64,000 nt of DNA, taken from assembly GCF_964063345.1 (NCBI RefSeq), contig NZ_OZ061318.1, positions 5,022,001 to 5,086,000 on the forward strand, written 5' to 3'. The DNA is from Pseudomonas lini. Lineage in GTDB: Bacteria; Pseudomonadota; Gammaproteobacteria; Pseudomonadales; Pseudomonadaceae. Shown here one piece after another: positions 35,650-45,178 of this stretch (within the stretch, counting starts at the first letter, position 1; every line of letters begins with the position of its first letter). The notes under the pieces were generated by a model that saw only the letters and a list, made by a program, of their open reading frames with translations, ran no database searches and was not told the origin of the DNA. A program made the position numbers and the translations under genes.

Positions 35650-36997
35650 TCGCACCAGCTTCGCCAAACGCCTCGGTGGCTACGCCGAGGCCACTGCGCT
35701 TGCTGCTGCGCCGATCCTTGAAGGTCGCCTGTTGCGCATGGTCGGCCTGACCCTTGAAGCCGAAGGCTTGCGCGCCGCCATGGGCAGTCGCTGCATGGTC
35801 ATCAACGATGACAGCTATCACCCGGTGCAGGTCGAAGCCGAGGTCATGGGCTTCTCTGGCAGCAAAGTTTTTCTGATGCCGGTCGGCAGCGTCGCCGGCA
35901 TTGCGCCTGGCGCCCGCGTGGTTCCACTTGCCGATACCGGCCGCTTGCCAATGGGCATGAGCATGCTCGGGCGGGTGCTCGATGGCGCCGGTCGCGCGCT
36001 GGATGGCAAGGGCGGGATGAAGGCTGAAGACTGGGTGCCGATGGACGGCCCGACCATCAACCCGCTCAAGCGTGACCCGATCAGCCAACCGCTGGACGTC
36101 GGTATTCGTTGCATTAACGGTTTGTTGACGGTCGGTCGCGGTCAGCGGCTCGGGCTGTTCGCCGGTACCGGCGTGGGCAAGAGTGTGCTGCTGGGCATGA
36201 TGACCCGCTTCACCGAGGCCGACATCATCGTCGTCGGGCTGATCGGTGAGCGGGGTCGAGAAGTTAAAGAGTTCATCGAGCACATCCTCGGTGAAGAAGG
36301 GCTCAAGCGTTCGGTGGTGGTGGCGTCGCCAGCGGACGATGCGCCGCTGATGCGTCTGCGCGCGGCGATGTACTGCACACGGATCGCCGAGTATTTTCGC
36401 GACAAGGGCAAGAATGTCCTGTTGCTCATGGATTCCCTGACTCGTTTCGCCCAGGCCCAGCGGGAAATCGCCCTGGCCATCGGCGAACCGCCAGCGACCA
36501 AGGGCTATCCGCCCTCGGTGTTCGCCAAGTTGCCGAAACTGGTGGAACGGGCCGGTAACGCCGAAAAGGGTGGCGGTTCGATCACTGCGTTCTACACCGT
36601 ATTGTCCGAAGGCGACGATCAGCAAGACCCGATCGCCGACTCGGCGCGGGGCGTGCTCGACGGGCACATCGTGCTGTCCCGGCGCCTGGCCGAGGAAGGG
36701 CATTACCCGGCCATCGATATCGAAGCGTCCATCAGCCGGGTCATGCCGTCGGTGGTCGGCATCAAGCACATGAACCACGCGCAGATGTTCAAGCAATACT
36801 GGTCGCGCTATCAGCAGAGCCGCGACCTGATCAGTGTCGGCGCCTATGTGCCCGGCGGTGACCGGGAAACCGACACCGCGATCAATCTGCAACCGGCCAT
36901 GACGATGTACCTGCGCCAGGGCTTGAACGACAACATCAGCATGGGCGCCAGCGAAGGCCATCTTGCGTCGGTCTTTGCGCCAGCGCCAGGCGGTTAA
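35639..36997 (+). CDS. fliI: Flagellum-specific export ATPase
   Basis: 452 residues, a hexameric ATPase energising substrate unfolding and entry. Walker A GTGVGKS at about 176-182, Walker B-type [18 protein letters not shown], and the export ATPase signature [16 protein letters not shown]. The ATG at 35639 gives the normal family length; an upstream frame start lies inside fliH and is not used. fliJ follows seven bases after. Confidence 0.97.
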   Translation: MRLDRTSFAKRLGGYAEATALAAAPILEGRLLRMVGLTLEAEGLRAAMGSRCMVINDDSYHPVQVEAEVMGFSGSKVFLMPVGSVAGIAPGARVVPLADTGRLPMGMSMLGRVLDGAGRALDGKGGMKAEDWVPMDGPTINPLKRDPISQPLDVGIRCINGLLTVGRGQRLGLFAGTGVGKSVLLGMMTRFTEADIIVVGLIGERGREVKEFIEHILGEEGLKRSVVVASPADDAPLMRLRAAMYCTRIAEYFRDKGKNVLLLMDSLTRFAQAQREIALAIGEPPATKGYPPSVFAKLPKLVERAGNAEKGGGSITAFYTVLSEGDDQQDPIADSARGVLDGHIVLSRRLAEEGHYPAIDIEASISRVMPSVVGIKHMNHAQMFKQYWSRYQQSRDLISVGAYVPGGDRETDTAINLQPAMTMYLRQGLNDNISMGASEGHLASVFAPAPGG

Positions 36998-37003
36998 TCG
37001 TCT

Positions 37004-37453
37004 ATGGCCCTGAGTCGCGCAGCACGCCTGGCACCGGTGGTGGAAATGGCTGAAAAGGCCGAGAAAACCGCCGTCCAGCGCCTGGGGCACTTCCAGGGTC
37101 AGGTTCGTCTGGCGGAAAGCAAACTCGCCGACCTGGAAAACTTCCGCCTCGAATACCAGGAGCAATGGATCGTGCGCGGCAGTAGCGGTGTTTCGGGCCA
37201 ATGGTTGCTGGGTTATCAGGGCTTTCTCGCGCAATTGGGCACGGCCATCGACCAGCAGCGTCAGAGCCTGAACTGGCACCAAAACAACCTGAACAAGTCC
37301 CGGGAAGCCTGGCAGCAGGCGTTTGCCCGGGTCGAAGGCTTGCGCAAACTGGTTCAGCGCTACAGGGATGAGGCGCGGCAATTGGAAGACAAGCGCGAGC
37401 AGAGGCTGCTGGATGAACTGTCCCAGCGGTTGCCGCGCCACGATCCGTATTGA
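37004..37453 (+). CDS. fliJ: Flagellar export protein FliJ
   Basis: 149-residue alpha-helical coiled-coil protein, the central stalk of the FliI ATPase ring and chaperone escort. Seen: AARLAPVVEMAEKAEKTAVQ at the N-terminus, long heptad-like helices and a charged C-terminus. It ends the classic fliEFGHIJ group; a 135-base gap precedes hsbA. Confidence 0.93.
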   Translation: MALSRAARLAPVVEMAEKAEKTAVQRLGHFQGQVRLAESKLADLENFRLEYQEQWIVRGSSGVSGQWLLGYQGFLAQLGTAIDQQRQSLNWHQNNLNKSREAWQQAFARVEGLRKLVQRYRDEARQLEDKREQRLLDELSQRLPRHDPY

Positions 37454-37588
37454 ATCAGGTAATCCGCGTTATCGTTCTTCGCGGGAGGCGATTTTACAAA
37501 CCGTACAATTTTTTCAGCCTTGCTCCAGCCCCCATCAGGTGCTAAACCTTCTACACGTACGTTCGTCAATGACAAGGAAGCCGTGAAA

Positions 37589-37894
37589 ATGTCAGTCGTT
37601 ACAGAAGTATCTCAAGATGGGAAAAAGCTGACGATTTCGATCGAGGGGCGATTCGATTTCGGTCGGCATCAGGAGTTTCGCGAGTCCTACGAGCGACTCA
37701 ACAGTAAACCCGAGTCCATTGTGGTGGACCTGAAGAAAGCCACTTATCTCGATAGCTCTGCGCTGGGCATGCTGCTTTTGCTGCGCGATCACGCCGGTGG
37801 CGACAGTTCCGATATTCGCGTCGTCAACAGCAGCTCCGATGTGAAGAAAATCCTCGCCATCTCCAACTTCGACAAACTGTTCGACATCAGTTGA
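37589..37894 (+). CDS. hsbA: STAS-domain anti-sigma factor antagonist HsbA
   Basis: 101-residue STAS protein. In P. aeruginosa HsbA switches partners by phosphorylation: it binds anti-sigma factor FlgM (raising FliA activity) or the diguanylate cyclase HsbD. The phosphorylatable serine is Ser56 in ATYLDSSALGMLLLLRDHAG, identical in surroundings to HsbA. The ATG at 37589 gives the family length; the in-frame start upstream at 37520 is unsupported. The next gene begins six bases later. Confidence 0.9.
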   Translation: MSVVTEVSQDGKKLTISIEGRFDFGRHQEFRESYERLNSKPESIVVDLKKATYLDSSALGMLLLLRDHAGGDSSDIRVVNSSSDVKKILAISNFDKLFDIS

Positions 37895-37899
37895 TCACC

Positions 37900-39603
37900 A
37901 TGCAGCCGCTCGAGCCGCTGACGATTCTGATCGCTGAAGACAGCGCGGCCGATCGCCTGCTGCTGTCGACTATCGTCCGTCGTCAGGGGCATGAGGTGCT
38001 AACGGCTGCCAACGGCGCCGAGGCGGTCGAAGCGTTCCGTTCGCAGCGACCGCACCTGGTGCTGATGGACGCCATGATGCCGGTGATGGACGGTTTCGAG
38101 GCCGCGCAGCAGATCAAGGCGCTGGCTGGCGAAACCCTGGTGCCGATCATCTTTTTGACGTCGCTGACCGAAAGTGAAGCCCTGGCCCGTTGTCTGGAGG
38201 CCGGGGGCGACGATTTTCTGGCAAAGCCTTACAACCAAGTGATCCTCGCCGCCAAGATCAAGGCGATGGACCGCTTGCGACGTTTGCAAGCCACGGTGCT
38301 GGAGCAACGCGATTTGATCGCCAGGCACCACGATTACCTGCTCAACGAACAACGGGTGGCCAAAGCGGTGTTCGACAAGGTCGCCCATTCCGGTTGCCTG
38401 AATGCACCGAACATCCGTTACCTGCAATCGCCCTATGCGCTGTTCAACGGCGATCTGTTGCTGGCCGCGTTCACCCCGGCTGGTGACATGCACGTGTTGC
38501 TCGGTGATTTCACCGGTCATGGTTTGCCGGCCGCTGTCGGCGCCATGCCCCTGGCTGAAGTCTTCTACGGCATGACCGCAAAGGGCTACGGCTTGTCCGA
38601 AACCCTGCGCGAGATGAACGCCAAGCTCAAACGTATTCTGCCGGTGGACATGTTCTGCTGTGCGACCCTGCTGTGCCTGAGTTTTCAACGGGGATCGGTG
38701 GAGGTCTGGAACGGCGGGATGCCGGACGGTTACTTGCACAGCACCGCCAGCGGCGAACGTATCGCTCTGACGGCGCGGCACTTGCCGCTGGGCGTGCTGA
38801 GCCCGCAAACCTTCGATGACCGCACCGAGGTGTTCCCGATGGGCGTCGGGGATCGGGTCTTTCTGTTGTCCGACGGGGTGATCGATACCTGCGATGCCAA
38901 TGAACAATTGTTTGGCGTAGAGCGATTGGAGCAGGTGTTTGCAGCCAATCGTCAGCCTGATGCGCTGTTCGAAGAAATCGAACAGGCCCTGCGGGATTTT
39001 CGCGGCGAGGCCCGCGATGACGTGAGCATGGTCGAGGTCAGTCTGCTGGAGGCTGCGCAACTGAGTCCGCCAGCGCCGGTGTACTCCGACAGCGGCCAGT
39101 CCAGTCCGCTGGACTGGTCGGTGAGTTTCGAATTCCGCGCCGCCACTCTCAAACGCTTCAATCCGCTGCCGTACTTGTTGCAATTGCTGCTTGAGGTGCA
39201 TGGCCTGCGGACTCAGAGTGGCGCACTCTACAGTGTGCTGGCAGAGCTTTATTCCAATGCCCTGGAACATGGCGTGCTGGGCCTGGATTCGAGTCTGAAA
39301 CGAGATGCTTCAGGTTTTGCGCGTTATTATCAGCAGCGCAATGCGCGTCTGGACGAATTGCAGGACGGCTACGTACGGGTGCATTTGCAGGTGGCACCAA
39401 AAGGCGAGGGCGGTTGCCTGATGGTCCGGGTCGAAGACAGTGGCAAGGGTTTCGATGTGGCGCGGGTGATGGAGCGTCCTGTCGATGATGTCCGTCTGTC
39501 GGGACGTGGCGTCAGTTTGATCCGCCAGTTGAGCCATCATGCGCGCTGGACCGATAATGGTCGCAGTGCTCACGTGGAGTTCTTCTGGGAGGCTCTGGCC
39601 TGA
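37900..39603 (+). CDS. hsbR: Response regulator with PP2C phosphatase and kinase domains HsbR
   Basis: 567 residues. Receiver domain 1-125 with Asp57 in LMDAMMPVMDGF; SpoIIE/PP2C-type phosphatase about 160-385 (GDFTGHGLPAAVGAMPLAE, LLSDGVIDTCDA, ARDDVSMVEV); C-terminal GHKL serine kinase-like domain about 420-565 (LAELYSNALEHGVLGL, VRVEDSGKGFD, GRGVSLIRQL). In P. aeruginosa HptB phosphorylates HsbR, which then dephosphorylates HsbA; unphosphorylated HsbR acts as the HsbA kinase. A TTG at 37891 overlapping the hsbA stop is an alternative start. Confidence 0.9.
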   Translation: MQPLEPLTILIAEDSAADRLLLSTIVRRQGHEVLTAANGAEAVEAFRSQRPHLVLMDAMMPVMDGFEAAQQIKALAGETLVPIIFLTSLTESEALARCLEAGGDDFLAKPYNQVILAAKIKAMDRLRRLQATVLEQRDLIARHHDYLLNEQRVAKAVFDKVAHSGCLNAPNIRYLQSPYALFNGDLLLAAFTPAGDMHVLLGDFTGHGLPAAVGAMPLAEVFYGMTAKGYGLSETLREMNAKLKRILPVDMFCCATLLCLSFQRGSVEVWNGGMPDGYLHSTASGERIALTARHLPLGVLSPQTFDDRTEVFPMGVGDRVFLLSDGVIDTCDANEQLFGVERLEQVFAANRQPDALFEEIEQALRDFRGEARDDVSMVEVSLLEAAQLSPPAPVYSDSGQSSPLDWSVSFEFRAATLKRFNPLPYLLQLLLEVHGLRTQSGALYSVLAELYSNALEHGVLGLDSSLKRDASGFARYYQQRNARLDELQDGYVRVHLQVAPKGEGGCLMVRVEDSGKGFDVARVMERPVDDVRLSGRGVSLIRQLSHHARWTDNGRSAHVEFFWEALA

Positions 39604-39634
39604 TCCCGGGCATTCTTGATCAAGGAGCGAACAA

Positions 39635-39982
39635 GTGGCTGACACACATCTGGACCGTGACGTGCTGAGCGCGTTGCAGGAAGTTATGGAAGACGGGTAT
39701 CCAGAATTGCTTGATACCTTTCTCGCCGATTCCGAGGAGCGTTTGAGTGTGCTACGTAAAGTTGACGATGCCGATCAGCTGGGCGCCGCTGCGCACAGCT
39801 TCAAAGGCAGCAGCAGCAATATGGGCGCTACCCGGCTGGCCGAGCTGTGCCATGAGCTGGAGCAGCGAGCCAAGCAAAAAAGCCTCGAAGGTATTGCAGC
39901 GCTGGTCGGAGAAATTGACGGTGAATTCGCCATTGTCCGACCTCTCTACGAAGCGGAGCGCCAGCGCTCCCTTGCTGAATAA
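39635..39982 (+). CDS. hptB: Histidine phosphotransfer protein HptB
   Basis: 115-residue HPt protein; phospho-acceptor His54 in AAAHSFKGSSSNMGA. It relays phosphate from hybrid kinases (RetS, PA1611 type in P. aeruginosa) to HsbR. GTG start with AAGGAG seven bases upstream. Followed by a short GC stem and the RpoN promoter of fliK. Confidence 0.9.
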   Translation: MADTHLDRDVLSALQEVMEDGYPELLDTFLADSEERLSVLRKVDDADQLGAAAHSFKGSSSNMGATRLAELCHELEQRAKQKSLEGIAALVGEIDGEFAIVRPLYEAERQRSLAE

Positions 39983-40020
39983 GGCAGCCGTCCGGCTCTT
40001 TTAGCAGTCGGCGAAAAAAG

Positions 40021-40037
40021 CTGGCTCGACCCTTGCA
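40021..40037 (+). promoter_or_regulatory. Sigma-54 promoter of fliK
   Basis: CTGGCTCGACCCTTGCA with GG at 40023-40024 and GC at 40035-40036; only one base of the -24 core differs from TGGCACG-N4-TTGCA. It is 49 bases before the fliK ATG, so fliK can be transcribed independently of the fliE operon. Confidence 0.8.
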
Positions 40038-40085
40038 GTCAACTTGCTCAACTGTACCTACGATCCCAGTGCAGCGGAGACCGTT

Positions 40086-41459
40086 ATGCCCGTTACTCCC
40101 AATATTCTGCTTCAGGCCGCCGCTACGGCCAAGACTCAAGCCGCGACCGCCAATGCGCCGGCGCTGGCGGCTGAGCCCGGGGACAAGGCGTCCAGCTTCG
40201 CTCAGGTCTATGCTAATCAAGCCCAGAACAAGCCCTCGGCCGTGGCGGATGGATCGGCTAAACCCGCACGCGACAAAGTCTCGGACAGCGTCGGCAAGAA
40301 AGACGTGAGCAACGACAAGTCTGCCGCCCCGGAACCGACAGTTGCCGATAGCGGCAATTCCTTGCCCGCCGATAAGCCGGCGCAGGCTGACGACAGTACG
40401 GCCAGCGATGACGCGCCGGATACGGCCGAGACATCGACGCCGGTAGTCGATACCGCGCCTGTCGATCCAGCCCTCGATCCGGCGTTGATGCAAGTGGTGC
40501 AGCCGGTGCTGCCAGCCCCCGTGTCGGAAACTCCACCGGTTGTTGCCACTGTGCAGTCAGCCGTTGAAGCACCCGTCGCAGCTGCTGTTGCCGCGACAGC
40601 GACGCAGACCGTTGCGGCCATCGATCCAGATTTCGATCCCGAAGCCGATCCTCTCGATGCGCTGCCAGCCGTGCGCATGGCCATGGAGCAGGGTGGGCAC
40701 GTTTCGGCCACCAGCCAGGCCCAGCAAAAAGCGGCGCCGGCCCCGGCTCAAGTCGACGGTGAGCCGACTTCGGCACAAAACTTTGCCACGGGCATGGCGA
40801 GCATGCTTGATGTGCAGGCCGATCAGGACAGCACCAGCCAGGGCGGCGAGAAGGCTTTCAGTGGCCTGATCGATGACGGCCTCAAGGATCTCAAGTCCGC
40901 CAGCAGCGATACCCGTGTCGATGATTTCGCCAACCGTCTGGCGGCACTGACCCAGGCGGCAACGCCGAAGACAGCCAATGCATTGCCGGTGAACCAGCCA
41001 ATCGCCATGCATCAGAGCGGTTGGACCGAAGAGGTGGTCAATCGGGTCATGTACCTGTCCAGCGCCAATCTCAAGGCGGCCGACATCCAGTTGCAACCGG
41101 CCGAGCTGGGGCGCCTGGATATTCGGGTGAACATGGTTCCGGATCAGCAGACCCAGGTGACTTTCATGAGCGCCCACCCAAGCGTTCGCGAAGCGCTCGA
41201 CGGGCAAATGCATCGCCTGCGTGACATGTTCGCGCAGCAAGGCATGGGTCAGGTCGACGTCAACGTTTCCGATCAGTCTCGTGGCTGGCAGGGTCAGGGT
41301 CAGGGTCAGGAGCAGGCTCAACAGGGGCAGGGTGGACGTACCAACGCTGGTGGCGGTCGTCTCGATTCTGTCGATGAAGAACTGCCTGCGACTGTTGCTG
41401 AAGTAGCTGCCAACACCACCAGCGTGATTGGCACCAGCGCCGTCGACTACTACGCCTGA
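40086..41459 (+). CDS. fliK: Flagellar hook-length control protein FliK
   Basis: 457 residues. The N-terminal two thirds are low complexity, rich in Ala, Pro, Asp and Ser, as expected for the ruler part. The conserved C-terminal Flg_hook domain (about 310-410) contains LQPAELGRLDIRVNMVPDQ and ALDGQMHRLRDMFAQQGM, and a Gln/Gly-rich tail (QGQGQGQEQAQQGQGG) follows. It is exported, measures the hook and flips the FlhB specificity switch. A second FliK-like gene lies at the window end. Confidence 0.92.
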   Translation: MPVTPNILLQAAATAKTQAATANAPALAAEPGDKASSFAQVYANQAQNKPSAVADGSAKPARDKVSDSVGKKDVSNDKSAAPEPTVADSGNSLPADKPAQADDSTASDDAPDTAETSTPVVDTAPVDPALDPALMQVVQPVLPAPVSETPPVVATVQSAVEAPVAAAVAATATQTVAAIDPDFDPEADPLDALPAVRMAMEQGGHVSATSQAQQKAAPAPAQVDGEPTSAQNFATGMASMLDVQADQDSTSQGGEKAFSGLIDDGLKDLKSASSDTRVDDFANRLAALTQAATPKTANALPVNQPIAMHQSGWTEEVVNRVMYLSSANLKAADIQLQPAELGRLDIRVNMVPDQQTQVTFMSAHPSVREALDGQMHRLRDMFAQQGMGQVDVNVSDQSRGWQGQGQGQEQAQQGQGGRTNAGGGRLDSVDEELPATVAEVAANTTSVIGTSAVDYYA

Positions 41460-41476
41460 TCGAACTCACATAAATC

Positions 41477-41568
41477 CTGTGGGAGCGGGCTTGCCCGCGA
41501 TGGCGGCATAACAGTCGATGAATATATTGACTGTCATGCCCTCATCGCGGGCAAGCCCGCTCCCACAG
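41477..41568. repeat. REP inverted pair between fliK and fliL
   Basis: CTGTGGGAGCGGGCTTGCCC... at 41477 and its perfect complement ending CTCCCACAG at 41568, separated by about 36 bases that themselves include a GACTGT/ACAGTC dyad. The arms are 26-27 bases. It can fold into one large cruciform or two REP hairpins and probably ends the fliK transcript. Confidence 0.9.
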
Positions 41569-41628
41569 TGTTTTTATGGTGTTCGGCAGATTGCTGTAGC
41601 TCCCTTACCCCTCTCCCTACCGACACTT

Positions 41629-41645
41629 CTGGCATAACACTTGCT
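41629..41645 (+). promoter_or_regulatory. Sigma-54 promoter of fliL operon
   Basis: CTGGCATAACACTTGCT with GG at 41631-41632 and GC at 41643-41644, exact spacing and consensus TTGCT. It lies 51 bases before fliL and should drive fliLMNOPQR-flhB. Confidence 0.87.
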
Positions 41646-41695
41646 CTTGCCTTGCCGTGCGACTGTGAAAACCCGAATAGTGACGGATTATTGGC

Positions 41696-42199
41696 ATGGC
41701 TAAGAGCGACGCAGCACCAGTGAAAGACCCCGCAACCAAAGGCAAAATCAAGCTGATCATTGTGATCGTCGTGGCCCTGATGCTGGCGATCGGCTTGTCC
41801 GTGGGGGCGACCTGGTTCTTCATGCACAGCGCCCAGAGCAAGCCTGCCCCCGCCGCTGAAACCGCTGTGGTCGGCAAGCAGCCGGCGATCTTCGAACCCA
41901 TGGCTCCGGCCTTCGTGGCCAACTACACCCAGAACGGCCGCCAACGCTACATGCAGGTGAGCATCACCATGCTGGGCCGCAATCAGGCCGATCTGGAAGC
42001 GCTCAAAGTCCACATGCCGGTGATCCGCAATAACCTGGTCATGCTGTTTTCCGGTCAGGATTTCGCCACGCTGGCGACCCCGGTTGGCCAGGAGATGTTG
42101 CGTCAGAAGGCCACGGCCAGCGTCCAGGAAGTGGCGCAGAAAGAGCTTGGCAAAGTGGTGATCGAACAGTTGCTTTTCACTAATTTCGTACTGCAGTAG
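41696..42199 (+). CDS. fliL: Flagellar basal body-associated protein FliL
   Basis: 167-residue stator-associated inner-membrane protein with one membrane segment at about 18-40 (IKLIIVIVVALMLAIGLSVGATW, contiguous hydrophobics) and a periplasmic stomatin-like domain. The conserved end is VIEQLLFTNFVLQ. First gene of its operon; nine bases before fliM. Confidence 0.95.
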   Translation: MAKSDAAPVKDPATKGKIKLIIVIVVALMLAIGLSVGATWFFMHSAQSKPAPAAETAVVGKQPAIFEPMAPAFVANYTQNGRQRYMQVSITMLGRNQADLEALKVHMPVIRNNLVMLFSGQDFATLATPVGQEMLRQKATASVQEVAQKELGKVVIEQLLFTNFVLQ

Positions 42200-42208
42200 G
42201 AACACGAC

Positions 42209-43177
42209 ATGGCCGTGCAGGACCTGCTGTCCCAGGATGAGATCGATGCGCTGTTGCATGGCGTCGACGATGGTCTGGTGCAGACCGATAACGCTGCCGA
42301 AGCCGGCAGTGTCAAAAGCTACGACCTGACCAGCCAGGATCGCATCGTCCGTGGACGCATGCCGACCCTGGAAATGATCAACGAGCGTTTCGCCCGCTAC
42401 ACCCGCATCAGCATGTTCAACATGCTGCGCCGCTCGGCGGACGTTGCCGTCGGTGGCGTGCAGGTGATGAAGTTTGGCGAATACGTGCACTCGCTGTACG
42501 TTCCGACCAGTCTCAACCTGGTCAAGCTCAAACCGCTGCGCGGCACTGCGCTGTTCATCCTCGACGCCAAACTGGTGTTCAAACTGGTGGACAACTTCTT
42601 CGGCGGCGATGGCCGTCACGCGAAGATCGAAGGGCGTGAATTCACCCCCACCGAACTGCGTGTGGTGCGCATGGTGCTGGAACAGGCCTTCGTCGATTTG
42701 AAGGAAGCCTGGCAGGCGATCATGGAAGTGAACTTCGAGTACATCAACTCGGAAGTGAACCCGGCCATGGCCAACATCGTCGGCCCGAGCGAAGCCGTTG
42801 TGGTGTCGACGTTCCACATCGAACTCGATGGCGGTGGCGGCGACCTGCACGTGACCATGCCGTACTCGATGATCGAGCCGGTGCGTGAAATGCTCGACGC
42901 CGGCTTCCAGTCGGACCTCGACGATCAGGACGAGCGCTGGATCAACGCCTTGCGCCAGGACGTGCTGGACGTCGACGTACCGATCGGTGCCACCGTTGCC
43001 CGCCGCCAGCTACGCCTTCGCGACATTCTGCACATGCAGCCCGGGGACATTATTCCGGTCGAGATGCCGGAAGAAATGATCATGCGCGCCAACGGCGTAC
43101 CGGCCTTCAAGGTCAAGATGGGCTCGCACAAAGGCAACCTTGCGTTGCAGGTGATCGAGCCGATCGAGCGCCGCTGA
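42209..43177 (+). CDS. fliM: Flagellar motor switch protein FliM
   Basis: 322-residue C-ring protein. The N-terminal LLSQDEIDALLHG is the CheY-phosphate binding segment. The middle CheC-like domain has FARYTRISMFNMLRRSADV and the C-terminal SpoA domain binds FliN (PIGATVARRQLRLRDI). ATG preceded by AGGAACACG. Confidence 0.97.
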   Translation: MAVQDLLSQDEIDALLHGVDDGLVQTDNAAEAGSVKSYDLTSQDRIVRGRMPTLEMINERFARYTRISMFNMLRRSADVAVGGVQVMKFGEYVHSLYVPTSLNLVKLKPLRGTALFILDAKLVFKLVDNFFGGDGRHAKIEGREFTPTELRVVRMVLEQAFVDLKEAWQAIMEVNFEYINSEVNPAMANIVGPSEAVVVSTFHIELDGGGGDLHVTMPYSMIEPVREMLDAGFQSDLDDQDERWINALRQDVLDVDVPIGATVARRQLRLRDILHMQPGDIIPVEMPEEMIMRANGVPAFKVKMGSHKGNLALQVIEPIERR

Positions 43178-43242
43178 CCGGCGCTCCAACCCCCTTTTAA
43201 TTGACTGCTCTTGATTGAGCAGGTGCCCGCCGAGGACAAATG

Positions 43243-43701
43243 ATGAACGACGATATGAACGCCCAGGACGACCAGGCACTGGCTGATGAATGGGCTGCGG
43301 CCCTGGAAGAAACCGGTGACGCCGGGCAGGACGATATCGATGCCTTGCTGGCCGCCGACGCCGCCGGTTCGCCGTCCAGCCGTCTGGCAATGGAAGAATT
43401 CGGCAGCGTGCCGAAGAACAACGATCCAGTGACGCTGGACGGTCCGAACCTGGACGTGATCCTCGATATCCCGGTGTCGATTTCCATGGAAGTCGGCAGC
43501 ACCGATATCAACATCCGCAACCTGCTGCAACTCAACCAGGGTTCGGTGATCGAGCTCGATCGTCTGGCCGGCGAGCCGCTGGACGTGCTGGTCAACGGCA
43601 CGCTCATCGCCCACGGTGAAGTGGTGGTGGTCAACGAAAAGTTCGGCATCCGCCTGACCGACGTGATCAGCCCAAGCGAACGCATCAAGAAGCTGCGCTG
43701 A
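43243..43701 (+). CDS. fliN: Flagellar motor switch protein FliN
   Basis: 152 residues: an acidic N-terminal extension (about 1-75) and the C-terminal SpoA domain (VILDIPVSISMEVGSTDI, LNQGSVIELDRLAGEPLDV, VVVNEKFGIRLTD). The ATG at 43243 fits GAGGA six bases upstream better than the adjoining ATG at 43240. The stop directly abuts the fliO start. Confidence 0.96.
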   Translation: MNDDMNAQDDQALADEWAAALEETGDAGQDDIDALLAADAAGSPSSRLAMEEFGSVPKNNDPVTLDGPNLDVILDIPVSISMEVGSTDINIRNLLQLNQGSVIELDRLAGEPLDVLVNGTLIAHGEVVVVNEKFGIRLTDVISPSERIKKLR

Positions 43702-44151
43702 GTGAAAAAGGTTCTGGGTTTTGTGCTGGGGTTAGCGCTGGCCTTGCCGTTCAGCGTGTTGGCGGCCGAGCCGGTAACGACGGCCGCTGCGCCGGCCGTC
43801 AGCAGCGGTGTGGCCGGGCAATTGACGCAATTGGTGTTCGGCTTGCTGCTGGTGCTGGGGTTGATCTTCTTTCTCGCCTGGCTGCTACGCCGGGTTCAGC
43901 AGGCCGGGCCGGCCGGCAAGGGGCAGGTGATCGAGCTGATCGGTTCCCGCGCGCTAGGTCCTCGTGACCGTTTGATGCTGGTGCAGGTCGGCAACGAACA
44001 GATTCTGCTCGGCCTGAGCCCCGGCACCATCACCGCATTGCATGTGCTCAAGGAGCCGGTGCAAGTGCCGAGCGGGACTGAAAAAGCGACCCCGGAATTT
44101 GCCCTGCATCTGTTGAAGATGCTCGGCAAGGATCAGAAGGATAAGAAGTAA
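43702..44151 (+). CDS. fliO: Flagellar biosynthesis protein FliO
   Basis: 149-residue membrane protein needed for assembly of the FliP ring. A signal-like segment at 1-20 ends ...PFSVLAAEP, then a membrane segment at about 40-62 ([19 protein letters not shown]), then the conserved cytoplasmic [25 protein letters not shown] region. GTG start immediately after the fliN stop; its stop codon overlaps the fliP ATG by one base. Confidence 0.92.
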   Translation: MKKVLGFVLGLALALPFSVLAAEPVTTAAAPAVSSGVAGQLTQLVFGLLLVLGLIFFLAWLLRRVQQAGPAGKGQVIELIGSRALGPRDRLMLVQVGNEQILLGLSPGTITALHVLKEPVQVPSGTEKATPEFALHLLKMLGKDQKDKK

Positions 44152-44909
44152 TGGGTGCGCTACGCATCGTCTTGACGCTGGCCCTGATGCTGGTCGCGCC
44201 GCTGGCGTTCGCCGCCGATCCGTTGTCGATCCCGGCGATCACCTTGGGCACTAACGCCGAAGGCGCTCAGGAATACTCGGTCAGCCTGCAAATCCTGCTG
44301 ATCATGACCGCGCTGAGTTTCATCCCGGCGTTCGTCATGCTGATGACCAGTTTCACCCGGATCATCATAGTGTTCTCGATCCTGCGTCAGGCCTTGGGCT
44401 TGCAGCAGACACCGTCGAACCAGATCCTCACCGGCATGGCGCTGTTCCTCACCATGTTCATCATGGCGCCGGTGTTCGATCGCGTGAATCAGGATGCCTT
44501 GCAGCCGTATCTGGCGGAGAAACTCACCGCTCAGGATGCCGTGACCAAGGCGCAAGTACCGATCAAGGACTTCATGCTCGCCCAGACTCGCAGCAGCGAT
44601 CTGGAGTTGTTCATGCGCCTGTCAAAGCGCACCGACATCGCTACGCCGGATCAGGCACCACTGACGATTTTGGTGCCGGCGTTCGTGACCTCGGAGCTGA
44701 AAACCGCGTTCCAGATCGGCTTCATGATCTTCATCCCGTTCCTGATCATCGACCTGGTCGTGGCCAGTGTGCTGATGGCCATGGGTATGATGATGCTCTC
44801 GCCGCTAATCATTTCCCTGCCGTTCAAGATCATGCTGTTCGTGCTGGTGGATGGCTGGGCGTTGATCATCGGAACCCTGGCCAGCAGCTTCGGCGGTGTT
44901 TCACCATGA
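44151..44909 (+). CDS. fliP: Flagellar export gate protein FliP
   Basis: 252 residues, with a cleavable signal peptide ([18 protein letters not shown], cut after about residue 22) and four membrane segments. Signature stretches: [21 protein letters not shown] and [23 protein letters not shown]. Core of the FliPQR export channel. Its end overlaps fliQ by four bases. Confidence 0.98.
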   Translation: MGALRIVLTLALMLVAPLAFAADPLSIPAITLGTNAEGAQEYSVSLQILLIMTALSFIPAFVMLMTSFTRIIIVFSILRQALGLQQTPSNQILTGMALFLTMFIMAPVFDRVNQDALQPYLAEKLTAQDAVTKAQVPIKDFMLAQTRSSDLELFMRLSKRTDIATPDQAPLTILVPAFVTSELKTAFQIGFMIFIPFLIIDLVVASVLMAMGMMMLSPLIISLPFKIMLFVLVDGWALIIGTLASSFGGVSP

Positions 44910-45175
44910 CGCCGGAAGTTGCCGTAGACATCTTTCGCGAAGCGCTGTGGCTGACCACCATGATGGTCGCCGTGCTGGTGATCCCGAGCTTGCTGGTGGG
45001 GCTGTTGGTGGCGATGTTCCAGGCGGCGACCCAGATCAACGAACAGACCCTGAGCTTCCTGCCGCGTCTGTTGGTGATGCTGGTGACGCTGATCGTTGGC
45101 GGGCCGTGGATGGTGCAGACTTTCATGGAATACATCCTGCAGCTGTACCACAGCATCCCGATGGTCATCGGTTAA
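44906..45175 (+). CDS. fliQ: Flagellar export gate protein FliQ
   Basis: 89 residues with two membrane helices ([20 protein letters not shown] and [16 protein letters not shown]). Family signature [18 protein letters not shown] between them. Four-base overlap with fliP and a three-base gap to fliR. Confidence 0.97.
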   Translation: MTPEVAVDIFREALWLTTMMVAVLVIPSLLVGLLVAMFQAATQINEQTLSFLPRLLVMLVTLIVGGPWMVQTFMEYILQLYHSIPMVIG

Positions 45176-45178
45176 GCC

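Noticed and set aside
35510..37441. A 643-codon open frame on the minus strand across fliI and fliJ
   Set aside because: Shadow of fliI/fliJ codon structure; no ribosome-binding site or domain.
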